A stretch of DNA of 8,124 bases from NCBI GenBank assembly GCA_947461805.1, contig CANHMJ010000060.1:1-8124 (forward strand), read 5' to 3'. The position numbers and the translations under genes were made by a program. Source of the stretch: Burkholderiaceae bacterium. GTDB taxonomy: Bacteria > Pseudomonadota > Gammaproteobacteria > Burkholderiales > Burkholderiaceae. The notes under the pieces were generated by a model that was not told the DNA's origin, did not search any database, and saw only the letters and a program-made list of their open reading frames with translations. Shown here piece by piece: positions 1-6,851 of this stretch (position 1 is its first letter; every line of letters begins with the position of its first letter).

Positions 1-28
1 GATGTCTCGTTTTGTAAGGAGTGCATAA

Positions 29-853
29 ATGGCTATGCTCAATTTTGAAAAGAAATACCGCGTACGCGGTGGTACCTTAATCGGCGGAGATCTCTTTGAT
101 TTCTGGGTTGGGCCATTCTTTGTAGGATTTTTTGGCGTTACCACCATCTTTTTTACTTTCCTGGGAACGGCTCTGATCCTCTGGGGCGCGGCGCAATCTG
201 GGGTTTGGAATATCTGGCAAATAAACATTGCCCCACCCGACCTCAAGTATGGCTTGGGGCCAGCGCCGATGATGGAGGGCGGCCTGTGGCAAATTATCAC
301 CATCTGTGCTCTTGGCGCTTTTATCTCTTGGGCGCTCCGTGAGGTGGAGATTTGCCGCAAACTCGGCATGGGACTCCACGTTCCAGTTGCTTTTAGTATG
401 GCGATCTTTGCTTATTTCACCCTGGTTGTTATTCGTCCAGTGTTGATGGGCGCCTGGGGCCATGGTTTTCCATACGGCATCTTGAGTCATTTGGATTGGG
501 TTTCCAATACCGGGTACCAGTACCTGCATTTTCATTACAACCCCGCACACATGATCGCGGTTACCTTCTTCTTTACAACAACCCTGGCCTTGTCTTTGCA
601 CGGCGCTTTGATTTTGTCATCGACCAATCCGCAGCCTGGCCACAATGTAAAAACACCAGAGCATGAAGATACCTTCTTCAGGGACATCATCGGTTACTCC
701 GTTGGTACCTTAGGTATCCATCGGGTTGGTTTATTTTTAGCCTTATCAGCTGGTTTTTGGAGTGCAGTATGTATTGTGATTAGCGGCCCATTCTGGACTA
801 AAGGATGGCCTGAATGGTGGACATGGTGGCTTAACTTGCCCATCTGGAGCTAA
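29..853 (+). CDS. pufL: Photosynthetic reaction centre L subunit
   Basis: This is the L subunit of the type II (quinone) reaction centre, an inner-membrane protein that with M binds the bacteriochlorophyll special pair, accessory pigments, bacteriopheophytins and QB. At 274 aa it has the usual family length, with five predicted transmembrane helices at about 31-56, 84-111, 116-140, 171-199 and 226-251. Key residues align with Rhodobacter numbering plus one for the initiator Met: H154 and H174 (bacteriochlorophyll ligands), H191 and H231 (iron ligands), E105 (bacteriopheophytin H-bond), and E213, D214 and S224 (proton path to QB). The start is supported by AAGGAG at 16-21, seven bases before the ATG. 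The 28 nt upstream are probably the pufA-pufL spacer; I see no complete hairpin in what is left of it. pufM follows after 11 nt. Nothing looks degraded. Confidence 0.98.
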   Translation: MAMLNFEKKYRVRGGTLIGGDLFDFWVGPFFVGFFGVTTIFFTFLGTALILWGAAQSGVWNIWQINIAPPDLKYGLGPAPMMEGGLWQIITICALGAFISWALREVEICRKLGMGLHVPVAFSMAIFAYFTLVVIRPVLMGAWGHGFPYGILSHLDWVSNTGYQYLHFHYNPAHMIAVTFFFTTTLALSLHGALILSSTNPQPGHNVKTPEHEDTFFRDIIGYSVGTLGIHRVGLFLALSAGFWSAVCIVISGPFWTKGWPEWWTWWLNLPIWS

Positions 854-864
854 TAGCGGAGAAC

Positions 865-1866
865 ATGATGGAATATCAAAACTTATTTACCCAAACCCAA
901 GTTACTGGACCCGCTAGCCATGGGGTACCCATCAATGCATACGATATGCGCGAGCGTACTAAGCCTTTTGGCTTTAGCTACCTCATGGGCCTTATCGGCA
1001 ATGCGCAACTCGGGCCTATTTACTTAGGTCGCCTCGGCCTTGCGTCGCTGATGTTTGGCATGGCTGCATTCGTCATGATTGGCTTTAATATGCTGGCCCA
1101 GGTGGATTGGAACCCCATTCAATTTGTGCGCCAATTGTTTTGGCTATCACTGGATCCGCCCGCACCTAAATATGGCTTGACCTTTCCGCCAATGAATGAG
1201 GGCGGTTGGTGGTTAATCGCCGGTCTCTTTACAACTATTTCAATTATGTTGTGGTGGTATCGCACCTATCGCCGTGCTATTGCTCTTGGTATGGGAACCC
1301 ATGTTCCTTGGGCATTTGCGGCTGCAATTTGGTTATTCCTAGTGCTGGGTTTGATTCGCCCTGTACTGATGGGTAGTTGGGCTGAGGCAGTGCCATTTGG
1401 TATCTTCTCTCACCTCGATTGGACCGCCGCATTCTCGATTCGCTATGGCAATTTGTTCTATAACCCCTTCCACATGCTGTCGATTGTGTTCTTGTATGGC
1501 TCGGTATTGCTCTTTGCCATGCACGGCGCAACCATCTTGGCAGTAAGTCGTTTTGGTGGTGAGCGTGAAATTGAGCAAATCGTCGATCGCGGTACGGCTT
1601 CTGAGCGTGCCGGTCTCTTCTGGCGCTGGACCATGGGTTTTAATGCCACGATGGAATCGATTCACCGCTGGGCTTGGTGGTTTGCAGTGCTGACCCCCAT
1701 CACAGGCGGAATTGGAATCTTATTAACGGGTACGGTTGTCGATAACTGGTATCTGTGGGGTGTAAAACACGGCATAGCTCCGTCATACCCTGCCTATTTT
1801 GAGGTAATTGCCGATCCTGCACTGAGTGCGCCGATGGCACCTGCCGCTATTCAGGGAGCGAAATAA
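865..1866 (+). CDS. pufM: Photosynthetic reaction centre M subunit
   Basis: This is the M subunit, partner of L in the reaction-centre core and holder of QA. It is 333 aa, with five membrane helices at about 53-78, 111-140, 145-169, 199-226 and 263-287. H183 and H203 match the bacteriochlorophyll ligands; H220, H267 and E235 match the iron ligands; W253, A261 and T223 match the QA pocket; Y211 and L215 sit where the pigment-contact residues fall in Rhodobacter (all plus one). About 25 residues extend past the Rhodobacter C-terminus, as is common in reaction centres that carry a bound PufC cytochrome. There are two tandem ATGs (865 and 868). GGAG at 858-861 is only 3 nt from the first and 6 nt from the second, so 868 may be used. 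The first gives the same N-terminal length as Rhodobacter (M-x-EYQN). The stop overlaps the pufC start by one base. Confidence 0.98.
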   Translation: MMEYQNLFTQTQVTGPASHGVPINAYDMRERTKPFGFSYLMGLIGNAQLGPIYLGRLGLASLMFGMAAFVMIGFNMLAQVDWNPIQFVRQLFWLSLDPPAPKYGLTFPPMNEGGWWLIAGLFTTISIMLWWYRTYRRAIALGMGTHVPWAFAAAIWLFLVLGLIRPVLMGSWAEAVPFGIFSHLDWTAAFSIRYGNLFYNPFHMLSIVFLYGSVLLFAMHGATILAVSRFGGEREIEQIVDRGTASERAGLFWRWTMGFNATMESIHRWAWWFAVLTPITGGIGILLTGTVVDNWYLWGVKHGIAPSYPAYFEVIADPALSAPMAPAAIQGAK

Positions 1867-2906
1867 TGAAAGCCGGACTCAATAAATTACTGATTACCTT
1901 AGGCCTTGCCTCAGCAGCCCTATTAACGGGTTGCGAGCGCCCACCCATCGATGCGATACAAACCGGCTTTCGGGGTACTGCGATGGTGGAAATCAATAAT
2001 CCCCGTACTCAAGAAAAATTAGCGGCTGAAAACGTGGCACCACCGGGTGTCCCAGCTCCAGCAGATGGACCTAAGGCCAGCGCGGTGTATAAGAATGTGA
2101 AGGTACTAGGTAATCTGAGTGAGGCTCAGTTCACTACCTTTATGGTGGCGATGACATCCTGGATTGCGCCAAAAGAAGGGTGCGGCTATTGCCATAACGT
2201 GCAGAACTTTGCCGACGATTCGGTTTACACCAAAAATGTCGCGCGCACGATGATTCAAATGACGCAAAACATTAATTCCAATTGGAATGCCCACGTTAAA
2301 GATACCGGCGTAACCTGCTATACCTGCCATCGTGGTAACGCCATTCCAAAAGAAGTGTGGTTTGATACTGCAGAGAAGAAAAAAGGTGGCATGCTAGGTA
2401 ATCGCAATGGACAGAATGCGCCTTCACCAGTGGTCGGCTATTCTGATTTGCCAAATCAGCCTTTCTCAAGTTACTTTTTGGCTGGTAAAGATGCTGCTCG
2501 CATCACAGGCCCCACCGCTTTACCAAACGGTCATGTTAAATCGATTCAAGAGACCGAACACGTATTTGCCATCATGATTCATCAATCGAATGCCTTGGGC
2601 GTCAATTGCACGTACTGCCATAACTCCAGGGCATTTGCCGAATGGGAAGAGAGCCCTCCGCAGCGTGCCCAAGCATGGCATGGAATTCAGATGGTGAAGG
2701 ACGTTAATAGTAATTACATTGTGCCCACTACGCCCCTCTTTCCTCCGAACCGCTTAGGGCCGGATGGGGATGTAGCAAAGGCCAATTGCGCGACGTGCCA
2801 TCAGGGTGTGAATAAGCCTCTATTGGGAAAAAGCATGCTGAAAGACTATCCATACTTGGTTGGTCCGCCAACTGGGAAGCCCTCGGTACTAGCGCAAAAG
2901 AAGTAG
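1866..2906 (+). CDS. pufC: Reaction-centre tetraheme cytochrome c subunit (lipoprotein)
   Basis: This is the periplasmic tetraheme cytochrome that docks on L and M and re-reduces the photo-oxidised special pair. It has 346 aa. A lipoprotein signal (about residues 1-22) ends in LLTG before C23, the probable lipid-anchored cysteine. Four CXXCH heme motifs lie at 106-110 (CGYCH), 151-155 (CYTCH), 248-252 (CTYCH) and 308-312 (CATCH). Sixth ligands inferred from spacing in the Blastochloris structure are M93 (13 before the first motif), M129 (22 before the second), M237 (11 before the third) and H143 for the fourth heme; all are present. A Pro/Ala-rich linker follows the anchor (about 58-70). The ATG overlaps the pufM stop (TAATG), with AGGGAG at 1853-1858 seven bases upstream, so translation is probably coupled to pufM. 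All four hemes appear intact. Confidence 0.97.
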   Translation: MKAGLNKLLITLGLASAALLTGCERPPIDAIQTGFRGTAMVEINNPRTQEKLAAENVAPPGVPAPADGPKASAVYKNVKVLGNLSEAQFTTFMVAMTSWIAPKEGCGYCHNVQNFADDSVYTKNVARTMIQMTQNINSNWNAHVKDTGVTCYTCHRGNAIPKEVWFDTAEKKKGGMLGNRNGQNAPSPVVGYSDLPNQPFSSYFLAGKDAARITGPTALPNGHVKSIQETEHVFAIMIHQSNALGVNCTYCHNSRAFAEWEESPPQRAQAWHGIQMVKDVNSNYIVPTTPLFPPNRLGPDGDVAKANCATCHQGVNKPLLGKSMLKDYPYLVGPPTGKPSVLAQKK

Positions 2907-2949
2907 GCGGGTTTGATTTTCAAGCGCCGCCAATCATGAAGGAGTAGGG

Positions 2950-4524
2950 ATGGACCAAAAGGTCGATCGTTTTAAGATACCCGAGCTGGCTGTTCTAGGC
3001 GGCACCAAAAAGACAGGGGCTCGGGCAATAGTGATTGGCAGTGGCTTTGGTGGCCTGGCTGCCGCTATACGTCTCGCAGTAAAAGGGTATGAAGTAACAG
3101 TTCTCGAGCGCCTCGATTCACCTGGCGGCCGTGCCTACGTGCATCGCCGGAATGGCTATACCTTTGATGCAGGCCCCACCATCATCACTGCCCCATTTTT
3201 GCTCGAAGAGTTGTGGACCTTGTGCGGTCGTGACATGAAAGACGATATTGATCTCCGTCTCATGGATCCGTTTTATCAAGTTCGCTTTGCAGATGGGCGG
3301 ATTTTTCATTACACCGGCGATCCAGAAAAAATGCGAGCCGAGGTGGCTAGGTTTGAGCCATCCGATTTACCCGGCTATGAGCGTTTTCTAAAAGAGGCAG
3401 AAAAATGCTATCACTTAGGCTTTGAAGAGTTGGGTGATTTCTGCTTTCAGAATCTGATGGACTTAGCAAAAGCGTTTCCTAGCCTAGTCAAGATGCGTGC
3501 CTGGAATAATCTATATTCCTTAGTCGCTAAGCACATTAAAAATCCACAGCTGCGCGAGGTGATGAGCTTTCACCCGCTGCTGATTGGCGGCAACCCTTTC
3601 TCAGTCACGGCGGTATATTCACTGATCAATGCCTTAGAGCGTAAGTGGGGTGTGCATTCGGTCATGGGCGGTACTGGCCAGTTAATTCAAGGATTGGTGA
3701 AGTTGTTAAACGAGCAGGGTGTTGAAGTTCGCTATAACTCCACTGTCCGTAGAATAAACATTGAAAATAATCAAGTCACTGGCGTTACGTTAGAAAATGG
3801 CCAGGTGCTGTATTCCGATCTAGTGGTGTCCAATGCGGATACCGCTTGGACTTATAAGAATTTGGTTGATGCTAAATACCGCAAAGTATGGACAGATAAA
3901 AAAGTCGATAACGGCAAATACTCCATGAGCTTATTTGTTTGGTACTTCGGAACCAAGAAAAAATACCCTGAATTACCCCACCACATGATGCTGCTGGGTG
4001 AGCGCTATAAAACCCTGCTGGATGATATTTTCAAAAAGCACCATTTAGCAAAAGACTTTAGTTTGTACCTGCATCGCCCCACTGCAACCGATCCATCAAT
4101 GGCGCCAGAGGGCTGCGATACGTTTTATGTTTTGTCACCAGTACCCCATTTGGATAGTGGAACAGATTGGCAAACGGTGGCAGAGTCCTACCGCAAGGCT
4201 ATCGCCAACATGCTTGAAAGTACGGTAATGCCAGATTTGCAAGCTAATATTACTGAGTCATTCATGATGACACCACAAGACTTTAAGGACCGTTTGCTTT
4301 CGCATAAGGGGGCAGCTTTTGGTCTTGAGCCTTTACTAACGCAGAGCGCTTGGTTTAGGCCACACAATCGCAGCGAAGACATTGCTGGCCTGTACATGGT
4401 TGGCGCCAGCACCCACCCTGGGGCTGGTATTCCAGGAGTGCTTTCTTCAGCAAAGGCATTTGATTCAGTGATTGAGCCTGTAGTAAACACTTACCTAAAT
4501 CAGGCCAGACATGCAGCAACTTAA
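2950..4524 (+). CDS. crtI: Phytoene desaturase (CrtI type)
   Basis: This is a FAD-dependent carotenoid desaturase that introduces the three or four double bases of conjugation turning phytoene into neurosporene or lycopene; the number of steps cannot be read from sequence. It is 524 aa. The Rossmann motif GSGFGG is at 30-35, followed by an E-R pair ending the second strand (VLERLDSPGGRA) and the conserved FDAGPTI segment. The C-terminal FAD signature is at about 480-503, including THPGAGIPG at 488-496. The start is well supported by AAGGAG at 2939-2944, five bases before the ATG. About 24 polar residues precede the first beta strand, somewhat more than many CrtI proteins have. The gene sits 43 nt after pufC on the same strand and overlaps crtB by 14 nt, so it is probably expressed with the puf genes. 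It is distinguished from the window's CrtD by the THPGAGIPG form of the C-terminal motif and its pairing with crtB. Confidence 0.95.
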   Translation: MDQKVDRFKIPELAVLGGTKKTGARAIVIGSGFGGLAAAIRLAVKGYEVTVLERLDSPGGRAYVHRRNGYTFDAGPTIITAPFLLEELWTLCGRDMKDDIDLRLMDPFYQVRFADGRIFHYTGDPEKMRAEVARFEPSDLPGYERFLKEAEKCYHLGFEELGDFCFQNLMDLAKAFPSLVKMRAWNNLYSLVAKHIKNPQLREVMSFHPLLIGGNPFSVTAVYSLINALERKWGVHSVMGGTGQLIQGLVKLLNEQGVEVRYNSTVRRINIENNQVTGVTLENGQVLYSDLVVSNADTAWTYKNLVDAKYRKVWTDKKVDNGKYSMSLFVWYFGTKKKYPELPHHMMLLGERYKTLLDDIFKKHHLAKDFSLYLHRPTATDPSMAPEGCDTFYVLSPVPHLDSGTDWQTVAESYRKAIANMLESTVMPDLQANITESFMMTPQDFKDRLLSHKGAAFGLEPLLTQSAWFRPHNRSEDIAGLYMVGASTHPGAGIPGVLSSAKAFDSVIEPVVNTYLNQARHAAT

Positions 4525-5596
4525 TACCGTCCGTGCCATTACTGCTGAATTTGGCTTTCAGTTGGATTTACGCTCCTGTACCGAGCTCATGAAAGACGGG
4601 TCTAAATCCTTCTTTGCCGCCTCTAAAATTTTACCAAGCAATATTCGGAGTTCGGCAACCGCTTTGTATGCATTTTGCCGCCTATTGGATGACCTGGTAG
4701 ACGATCAGAATGCCAGTGCTGATGTGATACCCCAAATTCAAGATCGACTCAGCCGCATCTATAAGCAAGATCCGATTGATGTGCCTGCAGATCGTGCCCT
4801 TGCATTAGTAGTGGAGCGATTTGGCATCCCGAAGATTTTGCTGGAGGCATTAATTGAAGGGTTCGAGTGGGATCGCGATGGCCGTCGCTACGAAACCATC
4901 GAAGATTTACAGGCTTATGGTGCACGCGTTGCTTCTACGGTTGGCGTCATGATGACCCTCATCATGGGCGTGCGCGATCCAGTCGTTTTGCAGCGTGCGT
5001 GCGAGCTGGGTTTGGCCATGCAATTAACCAATATTGCACGCGATGTGGGCGAGGATGCCCGCAATGGTCGCCTCTATTTGCCTCGAAGCTGGTTGCGTGA
5101 GGCTGGAATTGACTCCGATGCCTGGCTGCAGGATCCCGTATTCAGTGAAGCGCTTGGTAGCGTTGTATCGCGTTTATTAAAGACTGCGGATGCCATGTAT
5201 CAGCGCTCCATTGCCGGAGTTTCCGGACTGCCCCGCAATTGCCGCGCTGCGATTTCAGCGGCGCGTTTAATTTATTGCGAGATCGGTCGCGAAGTCGAGC
5301 GCCGCGGTATGAATTCAATCAACCACCGCGCGGTGGTGCCCTTCTCCAAAAAACTGCTATTGATGGGCCAGGCTTTTATGGCTGGCATTTACAGCCCGAA
5401 ATTAAATGCAACACTCGAGCCAATTGCAGAACTGCAGTTCTTGGTAGAAGCTGTTTTGCCCAATGATCCACATGCCCACTACGAAGGCTCAATTGAGGAT
5501 CGCATGATTTGGGTGATTAATTTAATGGAGCGCGTAGAACGCCGCCGCATTCAAAACTATGATGCCTTTATGCAGCCAGAAAAAGCGGCAGCGTAA
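4511..5596 (+). CDS. crtB: 15-cis-phytoene synthase
   Basis: CrtB condenses two geranylgeranyl diphosphates into phytoene, the first committed carotenoid step, at the membrane surface. It is 361 aa, a little longer than the usual 310-350. The first Asp-rich Mg-diphosphate motif is DDLVDD (D60, D61, D64, D65), and the second lies in QLTNIARDVGED at 171-182 (D178, D182), followed by GRLYLP, matching the squalene/phytoene synthase signature. The N-terminal SKSFFAASKILP segment (31-42) is also typical. The ATG lies 14 nt inside crtI in another frame and has only a weak upstream CAGG, so translation is probably coupled to crtI. It ends 28 nt from the stop of the opposing crtC. A squalene synthase is unlikely given the crtI partner and photosynthesis setting. 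Confidence 0.96.
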   Translation: MQQLNTVRAITAEFGFQLDLRSCTELMKDGSKSFFAASKILPSNIRSSATALYAFCRLLDDLVDDQNASADVIPQIQDRLSRIYKQDPIDVPADRALALVVERFGIPKILLEALIEGFEWDRDGRRYETIEDLQAYGARVASTVGVMMTLIMGVRDPVVLQRACELGLAMQLTNIARDVGEDARNGRLYLPRSWLREAGIDSDAWLQDPVFSEALGSVVSRLLKTADAMYQRSIAGVSGLPRNCRAAISAARLIYCEIGREVERRGMNSINHRAVVPFSKKLLLMGQAFMAGIYSPKLNATLEPIAELQFLVEAVLPNDPHAHYEGSIEDRMIWVINLMERVERRRIQNYDAFMQPEKAAA

Positions 5597-5624
5597 TACA
5601 GCAAGACAATTTCGGTATAGCTCT
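5597..5624. other. 28-nt gap between convergent crtB and crtC stops
   Basis: This is the only spacer between the two converging transcription units. I see no GC-rich hairpin followed by a T-run in either direction, so no intrinsic terminator can be called. Transcripts from the puf-crtIB side may run into the antisense strand of crtC, and vice versa, unless Rho acts further on. Confidence 0.6.
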
Positions 5625-6851
5625 TTAGGAAAACATCCTCGGTATGCGTGGCATGCGCCACGGCAACATCAACTGAGTACTCGTTGCGACAAGGCGAGGT
5701 ACGTTTAACGTTTCATGCATCGACGTCACCTTTTCTCCGAGCAAAGTCGACTGCAAAATGGAACGCGCATAAAAAGGCGTATCTTCGAGCAGTTTGCTTG
5801 TGCTTGCTACGGTATTAGAGTCGGTGCGCATGTGGCGCTGAATCCGCCAACCGGTTTTCTTTAGGGCTTGGCGTGCTGGAGCCTCAAATGGCTCAACACT
5901 ACCATCGGGCTTAAAGCGCAGTGCTATTAGCCGATCAACCCCAGACTTTTGGCGCACATCGTAAATGACGGCAGTGCTACCGTCTTTTAAAGAGGCACGT
6001 GACCAATCCCATTCGGTAAACGGTACGCTAATCGCCTCGTCTCCTTCGTTTGAATCAAAGTAGGCATGGCCTTGCCAACGCAATGCGGGGTGCTGCATGC
6101 TAACCTCGACGCGGGCGGATGGGGCAATCGGACCCCAGCGGTGTTTTTCTGCATCATCCAAAGGTGTAGTGAACTGAAATAACTGATCTGGATAGACTTT
6201 GATCGTGCCGGCGACTTTTTGGCCAAATGGAATGGCACGTTCGGCAATGCTAATGGTGAGGCAGTTGCCATCCCAGTGCAGCGCGCTAGGCCCAATCTGG
6301 AAGGTATGCTGATCGCGGTGAATCCATTTACCTCCGCGCTCGGTCATCGTCCAGCGCTTATTACCGGGGCTATAGATTGCCACATTAAGCGCGCAATAGT
6401 CATTGGCATCGGCTGGCTGAGAGCGATTGGCCCATGCATAGTAGGGTGAGAAGACGCTGCCTACAAACGCAATGATGCTGAACCCATGCTGGCCATCGTC
6501 GCTAAGTCCATCGATATACCACCAAAGGTAACTGCCAGGATCTACCGCTTGATTGAATTGCGGCGCGCCATCAACGCTGCGACCGCCTGTCGACCGGACA
6601 AAGCGGCCATTGGCACTCCCGGGCCCGGATGGACGCTGCCGCCCACCAAAAAGAGATTCTCGATTTGCGTCAGCGCATTGGAGCGCTGGAACGAGCTCAT
6701 CCAGCCATGGGTTGCTTGACCGTACAGTGCTCCCCCGCGACCCGGAAACAATCGATTGAATTCCGTTGGCGATGTTCGGATAGTTGAGTGGCTGGCCTCC
6801 TGTAACTCCAGACCACATTGCTTGAGTAGGGTAAATGCGGTTTGCTCGCAT
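5625..6851 (-). CDS. crtC: Carotenoid 1,2-hydratase (hydroxyneurosporene synthase), long overlapping start
   Basis: CrtC adds water across the C1-C2 end double bond of neurosporene, lycopene or spheroidene precursors. The recognisable domain runs from about residue 97 (PQFNQAVDPG, then WWYIDGLSDDG and FVGSVFSPYYAW) to the end, through HWDG (192-195) and YFDSNEGD (264-271). From memory, mutagenesis of the Rubrivivax enzyme implicated H239, W241, Y266 and D268; here H237, W239, Y264 and D266 have exactly the same spacing. The start is the problem. The frame has no ATG, GTG or TTG between residue 13 and the conserved domain, so the start must be ATG 6851 (AAGGA nine bases upstream), ATG 6818, a rare codon, or a frameshift. 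From 6851 the protein is 408 aa and overlaps crtD by 310 nt. The first ~94 residues read like the off-frame of crtD. The family call is sure; the N-terminus is not. Confidence 0.9.
   Translation of the reverse strand: MRANRIYPTQAMWSGVTGGQPLNYPNIANGIQSIVSGSRGSTVRSSNPWLDELVPALQCADANRESLFGGRQRPSGPGSANGRFVRSTGGRSVDGAPQFNQAVDPGSYLWWYIDGLSDDGQHGFSIIAFVGSVFSPYYAWANRSQPADANDYCALNVAIYSPGNKRWTMTERGGKWIHRDQHTFQIGPSALHWDGNCLTISIAERAIPFGQKVAGTIKVYPDQLFQFTTPLDDAEKHRWGPIAPSARVEVSMQHPALRWQGHAYFDSNEGDEAISVPFTEWDWSRASLKDGSTAVIYDVRQKSGVDRLIALRFKPDGSVEPFEAPARQALKKTGWRIQRHMRTDSNTVASTSKLLEDTPFYARSILQSTLLGEKVTSMHETLNVPRLVATSTQLMLPWRMPRIPRMFS
5647..5662. repeat. Perfect 6-bp inverted repeat with 4-nt loop inside crtC 3' end
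   Basis: CGTGGC, ATGC, GCCACG forms a short GC-rich hairpin about 50 nt past the crtB stop and within the last codons of crtC. No T-run follows on either strand, so it is not a typical intrinsic terminator. It might slow polymerase or protect 3' ends, or may be chance from Arg/Pro-rich coding. Confidence 0.3.

Noticed and set aside
1..30. TGT triplets near the left edge as a PpsR/CrtJ TGT-N12-ACA operator
   Set aside because: Neither TGT is followed by ACA at the right distance, and the stretch is the leader of pufL within an operon, not a promoter.
77..601. 174-codon minus-strand open frame opposite pufL
   Set aside because: It lies wholly opposite the confidently identified pufL and its product is low-complexity and charged, with no domain character.
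5647..5662. Hairpin as intrinsic terminator for crtB
   Set aside because: No T-run follows on either strand and it lies inside crtC coding sequence.
6647..6653. CTTTTTG on the minus strand as a -1 frameshift site linking crtD to crtC
   Set aside because: It is only a partial slippery match, and a slip here would destroy the essential CrtD C-terminal FAD motif that lies downstream.
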